Assembly: GCF_003054325.1 (NCBI RefSeq)
Contig: NZ_QBKU01000007.1
Span: 1 to 64,000, forward strand
Reading direction: 5' to 3'
Length of the DNA stretch: 64,000 nt
DNA from: Sulfitobacter mediterraneus
GTDB lineage: Bacteria > Pseudomonadota > Alphaproteobacteria > Rhodobacterales > Rhodobacteraceae
Below are positions 17,706-26,125 of this stretch, one piece after another (the first letter of the stretch is position 1; the number at the start of each line of letters is the position of its first letter). The notes under the pieces are model-generated. The model was not told the DNA's origin, did no database searches, and worked only from the letters and a program-made list of their open reading frames with translations. The position numbers and the translations under genes were made by a program.

Positions 17706-19163
17706 TTACAGGATTTTGAACGCCGGGTCTGCGAGGGCCGGACCAGCGTTGGCAACGGGCAACGGCTTGCCATCGACCGTTTTCTTGATGCCGTGTATCC
17801 ATTTCTTGGCGCGTTCATTCAACTGGAAATTCTTGGTCATAGAACGACCTCGCGTCACCAGGATACCGATATCGGCCCCTTCATAGCGGTAATCACCCGG
17901 TTGCAGGATGCGCAGGAAGAAGGCTTCGTTCTCGCTTTCGACGGCGCGGCGGTGATAATCAAACCGGTCATAGACCACGCTGCCGTCCTCTAACATCTTG
18001 TAAATGCCGGTTTCTGGCGATGCGGTGCAGATGTCTACGCTGTCGTCAGTGTGTTTGATCACCATCTGGGACCAGCTGTCGATATTGGCGGAATCGGCCC
18101 AACGGGCGTTCAGCTCATCCACGTCGAGTTGGAATTTTTTCTTGGAGAACTCCAACAGGTGGAACAGGAACAATGGCGCATCGGCATGGGCAAAGGCCGC
18201 ATGGTTGGTCATCGAAGAGGCGCCCGTGATACGCGGGTTCAATTCACCCAGCCAGATATCGCCGGTTTTCTTGTCGATCAGGAAATCCAGTTCAAAATAG
18301 CCGCGATAGCCCTCTTTGCGCAGCTGTTCACCAAACTTGAAGGTCAGCTCGCGGGCCTTCTGACGCACCTTGGGCGGGAAGGCCGTTGAAAGGATTTCAT
18401 TGCCGCACCAGCCGCCGCGATAGGGGGTTAACTCCTTGAAACCCACCAGTTCGGTCATCAGCGGGCCAACGATCGTGCCTTCCTTGGTGGCGCAGCCCTC
18501 GATGGCAGAGCCGCGGCAATCGATGCGCTTCATGATCTTGATTTCGCCTTCGCCGACGATCTCATGTTCATGGCGGCGGAAATCAGCCTCGGATTTGATA
18601 AAGAACGTGGTGTGCCCGCTATCGCCAAAGGCCGATTGCAGCACCAGATCATGGCCGATCCCGGCCTTTTCACAGGTCTTTTTCAGATCCTCGTAATCTT
18701 TCACCTCGGCCAGCACATTCGGCACCGACGGAACGCCCGCCTTGTTGCCGATGCGCACGGTTTCGATCTTGTTGTCCATATTGGTGCGCAGCTTGGCCTT
18801 GGGGAACCACACGTCCGCGCCCAGCTCTTTGGACAGGCGTTCGGTTTCCTCGTCAAACATCAAGAACACAAACTTTGGCTTGCCGCCCCGGCGTTTGATG
18901 AAATCAATCACCTCTTTGTGTTGCAGCAAATAGTTGTTGATGTCCTCGATGGACTGGAATTCCGCATGGGGTTGTTCGGAGGGGCAGAACACATTCGGGT
19001 GCTTGCCACCGTAACAGTCGATATAGCAGATGTATTTGAAATTCTTGACCCATTCATCAAGGCCGAGAAGGTTAAAGTTGGTCGCCGAAATGAAATAGAC
19101 GGGGTCTTCATTGCGATGAAAGAACCGGCGGATTTCGGAAATATTCTTGAGCACTGTTGGCAT
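17706..19163 (-). CDS. ATP-grasp ligase (biotin carboxylase-like)
   Basis: 485-residue ATP-grasp enzyme that would activate a carboxylate as acyl phosphate and join it to an amine or other nucleophile. The ATP-grasp core is at about 130-330: ATP-binding Lys regions (GNKAGVPSVPNVLAE; HDLVLQSAFGDSGHTTFF) and the magnesium site YFELDFLIDKKTG / WLGELNPRITGASS. It lacks the biotin-carboxylase C-terminal domain and the partners of carboxylases are not nearby. The flanking decarboxylase and Ntn hydrolase point to amide formation with an amine rather than carboxylation. It follows the decarboxylase by 15 bases. I do not recognise a named member. Confidence 0.8.
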   Translation of the reverse strand: MPTVLKNISEIRRFFHRNEDPVYFISATNFNLLGLDEWVKNFKYICYIDCYGGKHPNVFCPSEQPHAEFQSIEDINNYLLQHKEVIDFIKRRGGKPKFVFLMFDEETERLSKELGADVWFPKAKLRTNMDNKIETVRIGNKAGVPSVPNVLAEVKDYEDLKKTCEKAGIGHDLVLQSAFGDSGHTTFFIKSEADFRRHEHEIVGEGEIKIMKRIDCRGSAIEGCATKEGTIVGPLMTELVGFKELTPYRGGWCGNEILSTAFPPKVRQKARELTFKFGEQLRKEGYRGYFELDFLIDKKTGDIWLGELNPRITGASSMTNHAAFAHADAPLFLFHLLEFSKKKFQLDVDELNARWADSANIDSWSQMVIKHTDDSVDICTASPETGIYKMLEDGSVVYDRFDYHRRAVESENEAFFLRILQPGDYRYEGADIGILVTRGRSMTKNFQLNERAKKWIHGIKKTVDGKPLPVANAGPALADPAFKIL

Positions 19164-19178
19164 CTTCGTGTCCTTTTC

Positions 19179-21920
19179 TTATTCGGCGGCTGTTGTGATT
19201 GATTTGGCCTTGGGCAAGGCGGCCAAGGCCTCTGGTGTGAATACACGCAAGCCAAGATCGGCGCGGTATCCGTGGATTTCGTTGACGTCGAGCGCCAGCA
19301 TAAATGCGAGGATCTCGCGGCTGACAACTTGCCCCGGCACCAAGATCGGAAAGCCGGGCGGGTAGGGGATGATGAAACTGGCCGAGACGACCTCTTGATC
19401 GGATTCCAGCGCCTCTTTGAGCGATCCGTCCAACTCCAGATAGTCGCAGTTTTTCTCATCATAGCTGAGGTAATATGCGGTGCGGATGTCGCCCTCGGGC
19501 GTTAGATCATCGGGGCGGAACGCATCGTGGAACCGGCTGAAATCGGGCAGCGGTGGATAGTTCTCCGTCAGGTTTTTCACGCGCCGGTCAAACGACAACC
19601 GCTCCATTTTAGAGGCGTCATCCAACAGCTCGTCCAGCTCATTTGCGATCTCTACCAGCACCTCGATAAGATAGGCCACCGAAGAACGCGTTGTGCCGAT
19701 ATTGGTCATAAACAGCACGGTATTGCGCGAGGTTTTATTGATCTGGATACCGTATTTATCCATCAAAATCTGGGTCTTGAACGTGTCACCGTCCCAGCCC
19801 GTGCCGCCCACGGCCAATGTCACGCGGGTGGCGTCGAGGACAAAATCGTCCTGTTCCCAACAATCCCACATGTCGGTCCAGCCTTGTTCATTGTCGAAAT
19901 AGCTGGTGACGCCGCTTTGGCGATACCGTTCAGGGATCATGTCACCGGCGGTCAAGACCTTGAAATACTTTTGCAAAAGCGGGTGACTGCTGACCGCCTT
20001 GCGCATCGCCATGGCCGCCTCGATCTGGCGCTGCACAAACTCGAACCCTTCCAGTTCAACCTGCCTGCGCCCGACATCAAGCGAGGCGATGATCTGGTAA
20101 TTGGGAGAGGTCGAGGTATGGGTCATGTAAGCTTCGTGGAAGCTTTGTTCGACTTCGCCTTTAAAGTCCTGGTCGTTCACATGGATCATCGACCCTTGCC
20201 TGAGCGAGGTTAGCGTTTTGTGTGTGGATTGGGTGGCATAGACCCTGATCCGCGCCTCCGGCGGGGCGATCAGGCGGGTCTCGATCAGCGTTTCGTCGCT
20301 GGCATCTACCAAGGCTTCTTGTTGGGCCTCATAGGCGCGTTTGTGATCCTCCGTGCGCAGGCGTTTGCGCAGGTTGTTGGCGGTGCGCATCCCGGTCCGC
20401 TGGCGGTAGGTCGGGCTAAACCGGGCAAAGGCAAACCACGCCTCGTCCCAGAGGAAAACCAGATCAGGTTTGATGGCAAGACATTCCTCCATCACCCGCT
20501 CCACGTTGTAAACCAGCCCGTCAAAGGTACAGTTCGTCAGCAGCAGCATCCGCACGCGGTCAAGCTTGCCTGCTGCCTTAAGTGCAAGTAATTGATGCTT
20601 AATTTCCTTGAGTGGCACCGCGCCATACATCGAATATTGGTTCAGTGGATAGCTGTCGAGGTAGACAACTTCGGCCCCGGCCAGAACCATGCCGTAGTGG
20701 TGCGATTTGTGGCAATCCCGGTCCACCAGCACGATATCACCGGGCCGGACCAAGGCCTGCACAACGATCTTGTTACATGTCGAGGTGCCGTTGGTGGCAA
20801 AGAATGTCTGTTTCGATCCAAAGGCGCGGCTGGCCAGCTCTTGCGCCTCTTTGATCGGGCCTTGCGGCTCCAGCAGGCTGTCGAGCCCGCCGGAAGTTGC
20901 CGATGTTTCAGCCAAAAAGATATTGGGCCCATAGAACGCGCCCATGTCCTGTATCCAATGGGACCGGGTGATGGACTTGCCGCGGCTAATCGGCATGGCG
21001 TGAAAAACACCGGTTGGCTGTTTGGAATATTCAACCAGCGCCGTGAAAAACGGGGTTTTGTTGCGTGCCGCCACACCGCGCAGGATGTTCAGGTGCAGTT
21101 CCATAAAGTCTTCTTGGTTGTAGAAGACCCGCCGGCAGATCCCCAGATCCAGCCCTGCGATATCTTCCACAGACCGTTCGGTGACCAGATAGGCGTCCAA
21201 CTCGGGGCGGACACGGGCGATCAGGCGGCACAATTCGGGGCCGTAATCTTCGGGCAGCATCGCGTCGATGGCATCTGAATCGCTGGCGTTGGTGACATAT
21301 TTCGACAAAATCTCATTGTCGTTCTTGGATTTCAGCACCAATCCGGGGCGCACGACAATCGCTTGAATGTTGTGGTTGAAGAGGACGGCAATCAGGGCGT
21401 CCTCAAGGCTGGGCACCACCACGGCCTCATAATGAAACGGATCTTCTGGGCGGCGCATGCGGGCAACATTGCTTTTGAGCCAGCGTTCCTGATGGTCATT
21501 GACGTTGTCGACGATCAGCACCTCGAAATAGGGGCGGGCCATGGCGCGAGCCTCGGGCGATAGCATCGCCTCGTCGTTGTGTTCGTCATCGTCGGTGGTG
21601 TCACGATCCAAAGGGATGCTGCGCCGCCGGTAGGCGCCGGTCGTCAAGGCGCGGGTGACGCGGCTGATTGTAAAGGATAAATCCTCAAAATTGCCATGCT
21701 CAAAATTGCGGTGCATGTGGTCAAAGGCGGCCATGCCGGGGAAAGCCCAATAGGGCTCGATCAGGGCCAGGGATTCGAACAAATCGCCAATGCGCACCTT
21801 GAGCGCCGCGACCTTTTTCGCGGCGGTCTCTCGGGACAGGGATGCGGCGGCTTCGCGCAGGGCGCTCCACCGATCAGCACGCAATTGGGTTGCGGAATAA
21901 TACTCGCTGACAGAATCCAT
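19179..21920 (-). CDS. Orn/Lys/Arg decarboxylase family protein (PLP fold type I)
   Basis: 913-residue PLP enzyme of the large basic-amino-acid decarboxylase group. Residues about 130-250 form the wing-like N-terminal domain (PYFEVLIVDNVNDHQERW ... IQAIVVRPG). The PLP domain has TNGTSTCNKIVVQAL (375-390), WDEAWFAF (491-498) with the pyridine-N Asp492, and the Schiff-base Lys568 in STHKTLTSLRQGS. The C-terminal domain is complete. It would release an amine such as putrescine, cadaverine or agmatine from the amino acid. It is second in an operon whose other genes can make or cut amides. The family is normally about 710-760 residues, so this member is long; the extra length includes an N-terminal segment of roughly 120 residues. 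Confidence 0.85.
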   Translation of the reverse strand: MDSVSEYYSATQLRADRWSALREAAASLSRETAAKKVAALKVRIGDLFESLALIEPYWAFPGMAAFDHMHRNFEHGNFEDLSFTISRVTRALTTGAYRRRSIPLDRDTTDDDEHNDEAMLSPEARAMARPYFEVLIVDNVNDHQERWLKSNVARMRRPEDPFHYEAVVVPSLEDALIAVLFNHNIQAIVVRPGLVLKSKNDNEILSKYVTNASDSDAIDAMLPEDYGPELCRLIARVRPELDAYLVTERSVEDIAGLDLGICRRVFYNQEDFMELHLNILRGVAARNKTPFFTALVEYSKQPTGVFHAMPISRGKSITRSHWIQDMGAFYGPNIFLAETSATSGGLDSLLEPQGPIKEAQELASRAFGSKQTFFATNGTSTCNKIVVQALVRPGDIVLVDRDCHKSHHYGMVLAGAEVVYLDSYPLNQYSMYGAVPLKEIKHQLLALKAAGKLDRVRMLLLTNCTFDGLVYNVERVMEECLAIKPDLVFLWDEAWFAFARFSPTYRQRTGMRTANNLRKRLRTEDHKRAYEAQQEALVDASDETLIETRLIAPPEARIRVYATQSTHKTLTSLRQGSMIHVNDQDFKGEVEQSFHEAYMTHTSTSPNYQIIASLDVGRRQVELEGFEFVQRQIEAAMAMRKAVSSHPLLQKYFKVLTAGDMIPERYRQSGVTSYFDNEQGWTDMWDCWEQDDFVLDATRVTLAVGGTGWDGDTFKTQILMDKYGIQINKTSRNTVLFMTNIGTTRSSVAYLIEVLVEIANELDELLDDASKMERLSFDRRVKNLTENYPPLPDFSRFHDAFRPDDLTPEGDIRTAYYLSYDEKNCDYLELDGSLKEALESDQEVVSASFIIPYPPGFPILVPGQVVSREILAFMLALDVNEIHGYRADLGLRVFTPEALAALPKAKSITTAAE

Positions 21921-21987
21921 CGTTCATCCTCCTCAAAAAGGCTGAAACACGATGGGTCCGCGGTATGAGTGCCGCAATCGTTGTGTT

Positions 21988-22962
21988 TCAGCCGCCTGAC
22001 GTTTTGCCCAAAGCGGGCGAAATCCCGAACCCCATGTGAGGTCCGCGTTCCAGTTTTTCTGCCTCTGCGTTTGCCGGGACATCGACGTGCAAACCCGCAC
22101 GAGAGCCTTGCTGTGGCACTTCAAGCGGGCCCAGCGAGCTGAGATAGCTGTCCACGCCGCTGCTGCGGTCGTAGACGGAAAAATCGGTGGATCTGTCGCG
22201 GAAGCTTTTGAGAACTTGCCCCAGACCCTTCATACCGGTTTCGCGTTGGCGCCGGACCATGGACAGATCGACCTCGATGGGGAACATATCCTCTTGGCCC
22301 GCCGATTGGTGCAGCACCAATGATGTCGGATCGACAACCAGTGATTTGCCCACGCCGCCTGCACCCAAGCCATTGACATCAATGACATAACACTGAAATT
22401 GCGCTGCCGTTGCGCGGGCGATGGCCAGTTCGGCGTCGCGGTCGGTTGTGCCGGTCAGAACCGGATGCAACAGCACCTCAACCCCTTGCGATGTCAGTTG
22501 CCGCGTGGTTTCCGGGAACCACATGTCATAACAGATCGACAGACCAAAGCGGCCCACATCCGGCACGTCAAACACACAAAAATCTGTGCCCGCCGCGATC
22601 CCCGCCTCATAGGGCAGGAACGGGAACATTTTGGCATAGCGGCGGATCACTTCGCCGTCCGGGTTGATCACCAGTGAAGTGTTGTAGACGCGCCCGTCTT
22701 CGGGATGGGTCAGGAACATCGAGCCGGGGATCAGCCAGATCTTGTGCCGCCGCGCGGCCTCACAAAATTTGTCGATCACTTCGTTTTGCTGGGGCAGCTT
22801 GAATTTCTCAAGCGGGCCAAAGGGCGCAAGTTCGCTGAACAGCACCATCTGGGTCCAGGGAAAGCGCATCATCAGAATGTCGAGACGATGCAACATGCCA
22901 TCGACATTGGGCTGGAGGGCGTTGACGTACATCTGCACGCCGGCAATTGCGAAAGGGGTCAT
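21988..22962 (-). CDS. Nitrilase-superfamily carbon-nitrogen hydrolase
   Basis: 324-residue cytoplasmic amidase-type enzyme. The Glu-Lys-Cys triad is visible as Glu44 (LFSELAPFGP), Lys111 (RYAKMFPF) and Cys144 (LSICYDMWFPE). Members hydrolyse amides, carbamoyl or nitrile groups, for example N-carbamoylputrescine. The C-terminal 60 residues after VDSYLSSLG are an extension. I choose the ATG at 22962 (GGAG ten bases upstream, conserved start MTPFAIAGVQ); an in-frame ATG at 23010 has poor spacing to its SD. First gene of the operon, 67 bases before the decarboxylase start. With a decarboxylase next door, an amine amide or carbamoyl-amine substrate is plausible but unproven. Confidence 0.83.
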   Translation of the reverse strand: MTPFAIAGVQMYVNALQPNVDGMLHRLDILMMRFPWTQMVLFSELAPFGPLEKFKLPQQNEVIDKFCEAARRHKIWLIPGSMFLTHPEDGRVYNTSLVINPDGEVIRRYAKMFPFLPYEAGIAAGTDFCVFDVPDVGRFGLSICYDMWFPETTRQLTSQGVEVLLHPVLTGTTDRDAELAIARATAAQFQCYVIDVNGLGAGGVGKSLVVDPTSLVLHQSAGQEDMFPIEVDLSMVRRQRETGMKGLGQVLKSFRDRSTDFSVYDRSSGVDSYLSSLGPLEVPQQGSRAGLHVDVPANAEAEKLERGPHMGFGISPALGKTSGG

Positions 22963-23231
22963 AATCTTACTGCTCCGTAAATGCGGAGGCGTCCCGTCTG
23001 GGCCATCCATGTCTCCGCGTTACGCATCCCCTACGCCCTTGCGCCGGAAACGAAAACAGAAGAATGGCGCAAGGCAGGATTGGCACATCGTGCAAGCAAG
23101 AGCCCGCGCATCCGCAGCGGTATTTTGACCGGTGCAATCGCATAATCCTGCGGTGTGATGGCTGACACTTTGATCTGTCCCCTTTTGCCGCTTGAAACGG
23201 TCGTGTTGTTTAACGAATTCATATTCTGAGC
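22963..23231 (-). promoter_or_regulatory. Candidate RNA leader with alternative stems masking the ribosome-binding site
   Basis: The transcript before the nitrilase gene contains three short complementary elements. Element 1 is GCGGAG (23018-23013), element 2 is CUCCGC (22988-22983) and element 3 is CGGAG (22977-22973), which is the Shine-Dalgarno of the nitrilase gene. Element 2 can pair with 1 (6 bp, SD free) or with 3 (5 bp, six-base loop, SD hidden). A 63-codon ORF ends 12 bases before element 1, so a ribosome held at its stop would cover element 1 and let 2 pair with 3. This is the layout of leader-peptide or riboswitch-type translational control. The elements are seen; regulation is inferred. 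Confidence 0.5.
23031..23222 (-). CDS. Candidate leader ORF of the amine/ligase operon
   Basis: 63-codon ORF in the leader of the nitrilase operon, starting at an ATG at 23222 with AGGG about 9 bases upstream. It begins MNSLNNTTVSSGKRGQIK and ends PALRHSSVFVSGARA. No family is recognised. Codon use is reasonably host-like. Ending just before alternative RNA stems, it could be a regulatory peptide. The C-terminal Arg/His/Phe pattern vaguely recalls the ornithine-sensing SpeFL arrest peptide of enterobacteria, and the operon does encode an Orn/Lys/Arg-type decarboxylase, but the likeness is weak and may be chance. Confidence 0.4.
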   Translation of the reverse strand: MNSLNNTTVSSGKRGQIKVSAITPQDYAIAPVKIPLRMRGLLLARCANPALRHSSVFVSGARA

Positions 23232-23237
23232 CCTACA

Positions 23238-23266
23238 AGATCAAGGGCGCCAGAGCGTGAAGTCAA
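23238..23266 (-). promoter_or_regulatory. Candidate promoter of the nitrilase-decarboxylase operon
   Basis: On the minus strand TTGACT (23266-23261) is followed after 17 bases by TGATCT (23243-23238). The -35 box matches five of six consensus positions; the -10 box is weak but keeps its first and last T. Transcription would start near 23231, nine bases before the leader ORF. Confidence 0.35.
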
Positions 23267-23748
23267 CCTTTGCGCGCAGTCAGATGCGCGTTCTTCCAGT
23301 GTTTTGCGCACTCAAAAACGGGCTTGGCCGCTTTGATTTCACATTCATGCGTCCCGAACCAGATTTCGGAACACCATTGTTACTAGACACAGATAGCCCA
23401 AGCATTTTACGCCGCTTAACGACATAACTATCTGTTTCTATTCAAACTCTAGAATTCCGCCACCCCTCCCGAAGGTCGCGCCATGAGCGTTCCGTGATGC
23501 GCCAGAGCGATCTAGCACAGCATGGTTGTCGTTGCGCACCCTCAACCGGATCGCCAAGGTTAGCGCTGTTTGTTAAGACTGACGAAGGCCACAGCGTATT
23601 GCAACTAAATTTCTGAGGGTTTTGGTGTTTTGTTTAATATTTTTAACGAAATGCGCGAAATTCGTCGAAATCCCTAGCCGCATACCGGAAATTAACTGCG
23701 GTGGCGGCCAATTGTCCGAGAAAAAACGGGACGTTTTTCAGGGCGCAC
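23267..23748. other. Intergenic stretch without a convincing gene
   Basis: Between the operon promoter and the gabT terminator there are about 480 bases with lower GC content and frequent stops. A 56-codon rightward frame from a GTG at 23257 to 23427 reads like protein in part (GLGRFDFTFMRP) but its third-base composition is unlike neighbouring genes; it may be a gene remnant. A short AAAAACG/CGTTTTT hairpin lies at about 23721-23739. I see no tRNA or known RNA. Confidence 0.4.
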
Positions 23749-23783
23749 AAAAAAGGGGCAGGCGTGGCGGCCCGCCCCTTTTT
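23749..23783 (-). terminator. Rho-independent terminator after gabT
   Basis: A GC-rich stem (GGGGC.GGC paired with GCC.GCCCC, loop GTGGCG) flanked by A and T runs. On the minus strand it is followed by six U, about 18 bases after the gabT stop. Confidence 0.85.
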
Positions 23784-23800
23784 ATCTGTTTTGGTCGGGA

Positions 23801-25186
23801 TCAGGCGTTCTGCTCTGCAATTGCAGCAACCAATGCCTCTTCGAAAATGGCAATGCCTTCGTCGATGATCGCGTCTGACGCCGTCAGCGGCACCATGATC
23901 CGCAGCGCGTTGCCGTGCATCCCGCACGCCAGCAGGATCAAGCCGCGCTTCAGCGCATGGGCAACAACGGCTTTGGTCAGATCGGCATCGGGCGTTGCGG
24001 TTTCAAAGTCGGTGACGAACTCGACCGCCAGCATTGCACCCAACCCACGAATATCCCACATGCGGAACGGGGCCACGCGCGCACCGATTTCAGAGAAACG
24101 GGCACGGAAGTGTTCGCCAAGCGCGGTGGAGCGGGCCAGCAGGCCTTCTTCTTCAATCGCATCAATCGCGGCCAGTGCCGCCGCGCAGGCCACCGGGTTG
24201 CCGCCGTATGTGCCGCCCAAACCGCCGGGGATCACCGCGTCCATCACCTCGGCGCGGCCAATCACGCCCGCGATGGGATAACCGCCTGCCATGGATTTCG
24301 CGACAGTGATCAGATCCGGGACAACGCCGGAATGTTCCACCGCGAACCATGTGCCGGTACGGCCAAAACCGGCTTGAATTTCGTCTGCAATCAACAAGAT
24401 ACCGTGGGTGTCGCAGATCTCGCGCAGGGCTTGCATCATTTCGAACGGAACCGGTGTATAACCGCCTTCGCCCAAAACAGGCTCGATGATGATCGCCGCC
24501 ACACGCTCTGGCTGGGCGTCGGTGAGGAACAGGTTCTGCAAACCGGTCAGCGCGTCTTCGACGGTGATGCCGTCACGCAGGCTTGGGAACGGTGCGCGGA
24601 AGATGTCGGACGGAAAGGGGCCGACGTCTTTTTTGTAGGGTGACACTTTGCCGGTCATGCCAAGCGTCAGCAAGGTGCGGCCATGATACCCGCCGGTAAA
24701 GGCGATGACGCCCGGACGGCCCGTGGCTGCGCGGGCGATTTTCACCGCGTTTTCAACGGCCTCGGCACCTGTTGTGACCAGAAGGGATTTCTTGGCGTGA
24801 TCACCGGGGGCCAGCGCGTTCAGCTTTTCGGCCAGCGCGACATAGGGCTCGTAAGGCACAACCTGAAAGCTGGTGTGGGTGTAGTGATCTTCTTGTGCCT
24901 TTGCGGCCGCGATCACTTTGGGGTGGCGGTGGCCGGTGTTCAGCACAGCAATGCCGCCTGCGAAATCCACATAACGGTTGCCTTCGACGTCCCACAACTC
25001 CGAGTTTTCGGCGCGGCTGGCATAGATCGACGCAGCAGAGGCCACACCGCGGGCGACGGAAGCATCGCGGCGTGCAACCAGTTCGGCGTTGGTCACCTTG
25101 CCTGCCTCAACCGTTGGCACGATAGAGATGTTGGCCTTGCTTTTTGCGGGCGTTTTGCGGGTCTTTTTCTTTGTGGTGGTGGTCAT
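23801..25186 (-). CDS. gabT: 4-aminobutyrate aminotransferase GabT
   Basis: PLP class III aminotransferase of 461 residues that moves the amino group of GABA to 2-oxoglutarate, giving succinate semialdehyde. It shows [20 protein letters not shown] (138-157), GGYHGRT (165-171), [13 protein letters not shown] (266-278) and the Schiff-base Lys297 in [11 protein letters not shown]. The N-terminus carries a Lys/Thr/Ala-rich tail of about 20 residues, unusual and probably disordered. I choose the ATG at 25186 with AGGAAA upstream. It faces a cupin-type HTH regulator of the PuuR kind, consistent with control by putrescine or GABA catabolites. 5-Aminovalerate could also be a substrate. Confidence 0.88.
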   Translation of the reverse strand: MTTTTKKKTRKTPAKSKANISIVPTVEAGKVTNAELVARRDASVARGVASAASIYASRAENSELWDVEGNRYVDFAGGIAVLNTGHRHPKVIAAAKAQEDHYTHTSFQVVPYEPYVALAEKLNALAPGDHAKKSLLVTTGAEAVENAVKIARAATGRPGVIAFTGGYHGRTLLTLGMTGKVSPYKKDVGPFPSDIFRAPFPSLRDGITVEDALTGLQNLFLTDAQPERVAAIIIEPVLGEGGYTPVPFEMMQALREICDTHGILLIADEIQAGFGRTGTWFAVEHSGVVPDLITVAKSMAGGYPIAGVIGRAEVMDAVIPGGLGGTYGGNPVACAAALAAIDAIEEEGLLARSTALGEHFRARFSEIGARVAPFRMWDIRGLGAMLAVEFVTDFETATPDADLTKAVVAHALKRGLILLACGMHGNALRIMVPLTASDAIIDEGIAIFEEALVAAIAEQNA

Positions 25187-25266
25187 ATCAGAGTTTCCTG
25201 TCACAAGGGGAACACGACCGAGCACTTTCGGGGGTGTTTAAAATTCTCATACGCTGTTAAATTTAT

Positions 25267-25287
25267 CTGTCAATACGGATTGAGACA
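25267..25287. promoter_or_regulatory. Inverted repeat between gabT and its divergent regulator
   Basis: CTGTC at 25267-25271 and GACAG at 25283-25287 form arms of an imperfect dyad that can extend inward (AAT/ATT) with a two-base bulge. It lies in the AT-rich gap 80 bases before gabT and 130 bases before the regulator. A cupin HTH regulator could bind here; this is inference. Confidence 0.3.
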
Positions 25288-25418
25288 GTTGGATTTGACC
25301 TGTCCATTTCCGGGCCAAATGGTCATAAAAGCCCTATGGAAATGGGTTACAGCCGAATGCGAGTTGCAGTACCTTGATCTTGCAAGAGAAAAGCGGCGAC
25401 AGACAAAGGATCACCGGG

Positions 25419-25973
25419 GTGGACATAGGCAAAAAGCTGCAAGCGTTGCGCAAATCGCATGGGTTGTCTCAGCGGGAACTTGCCGCCCGCGCGGGGCTGA
25501 CCAATGGCACCGTGTCCTTGATCGAGAAGAACAAGACCAGCCCGTCGGTGGCCTCTCTCAAGAGCCTGCTGGATGCGATACCGATGAGCATTGCGGAGTT
25601 TTTTGCGACCATCGAAGAGGCCGAGCAGCCCAAATATTTCTACGCGCCCGAAGATTTCACCGAGATCGCGCCGCAGTTTGGTGACGCGCCTGTGTCTCTG
25701 CGCCAGCTTGGCAATGCCAGCAGCCACACCCTGCAATTGCTGGATGAAACCTATCCACCCGGCGCTGATACCGGGCCAGAGTTTCTGTCCCACGCAGGCG
25801 AAGAAGCCGGGATCATCATGGAGGGCGAGATCGAGATCACTGTCGAAGATCAGGTGCAGGTTCTGGGGGTCGGCGAGGGTTACCTCTTTGACAGCCGCAA
25901 GCCGCATCGGTTTCGGAACACGGGCCAGAGCATTTGCCGGATCGTCAGCGCCTGCACGCCTCCGACGTTTTAG
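25419..25973 (+). CDS. XRE-cupin transcriptional regulator (PuuR-like)
   Basis: 184-residue regulator with an N-terminal XRE helix-turn-helix (residues 5-60: LQALRKSHGLSQRELAARAGLTNGTVSLIEKN split over the HTH) and a C-terminal cupin (about 105-180: EEAGIIMEGEIEITVEDQ ... DSRKPHRFRNTG). PuuR-type proteins sense putrescine or related catabolites. The start is most likely the GTG at 25419, which has AAAGGA nine bases upstream; an ATG 15 codons earlier adds residues unlike the family. It diverges from gabT across a 232-base gap. Confidence 0.85.
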   Translation: MDIGKKLQALRKSHGLSQRELAARAGLTNGTVSLIEKNKTSPSVASLKSLLDAIPMSIAEFFATIEEAEQPKYFYAPEDFTEIAPQFGDAPVSLRQLGNASSHTLQLLDETYPPGADTGPEFLSHAGEEAGIIMEGEIEITVEDQVQVLGVGEGYLFDSRKPHRFRNTGQSICRIVSACTPPTF

Positions 25974-26125
25974 ACGTTGGGGCAGCACTCTGGCCTTTGT
26001 CGATAGTCGCGTTAAAGTTGTTTGCGGCAGGGATTTCCATCCTTTAGACAGATTTCTGCCGCTTAGTTGCTGCCTTTGTGCGGCAGCGTCCGGCCAAGCA
26101 CGTATGCAAATGAGAGATCAACGTC

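Noticed and set aside
23257-23427. 56-codon rightward frame starting with GTG
   Set aside because: Reads partly like protein but third-base composition is too AT-rich for this genome and no family is recognised; kept only as a remark in the intergenic entry.
26068-26089. GCTGCC/GGCAGC hairpin after the cupin regulator
   Set aside because: No T run follows, so I do not call it a terminator.
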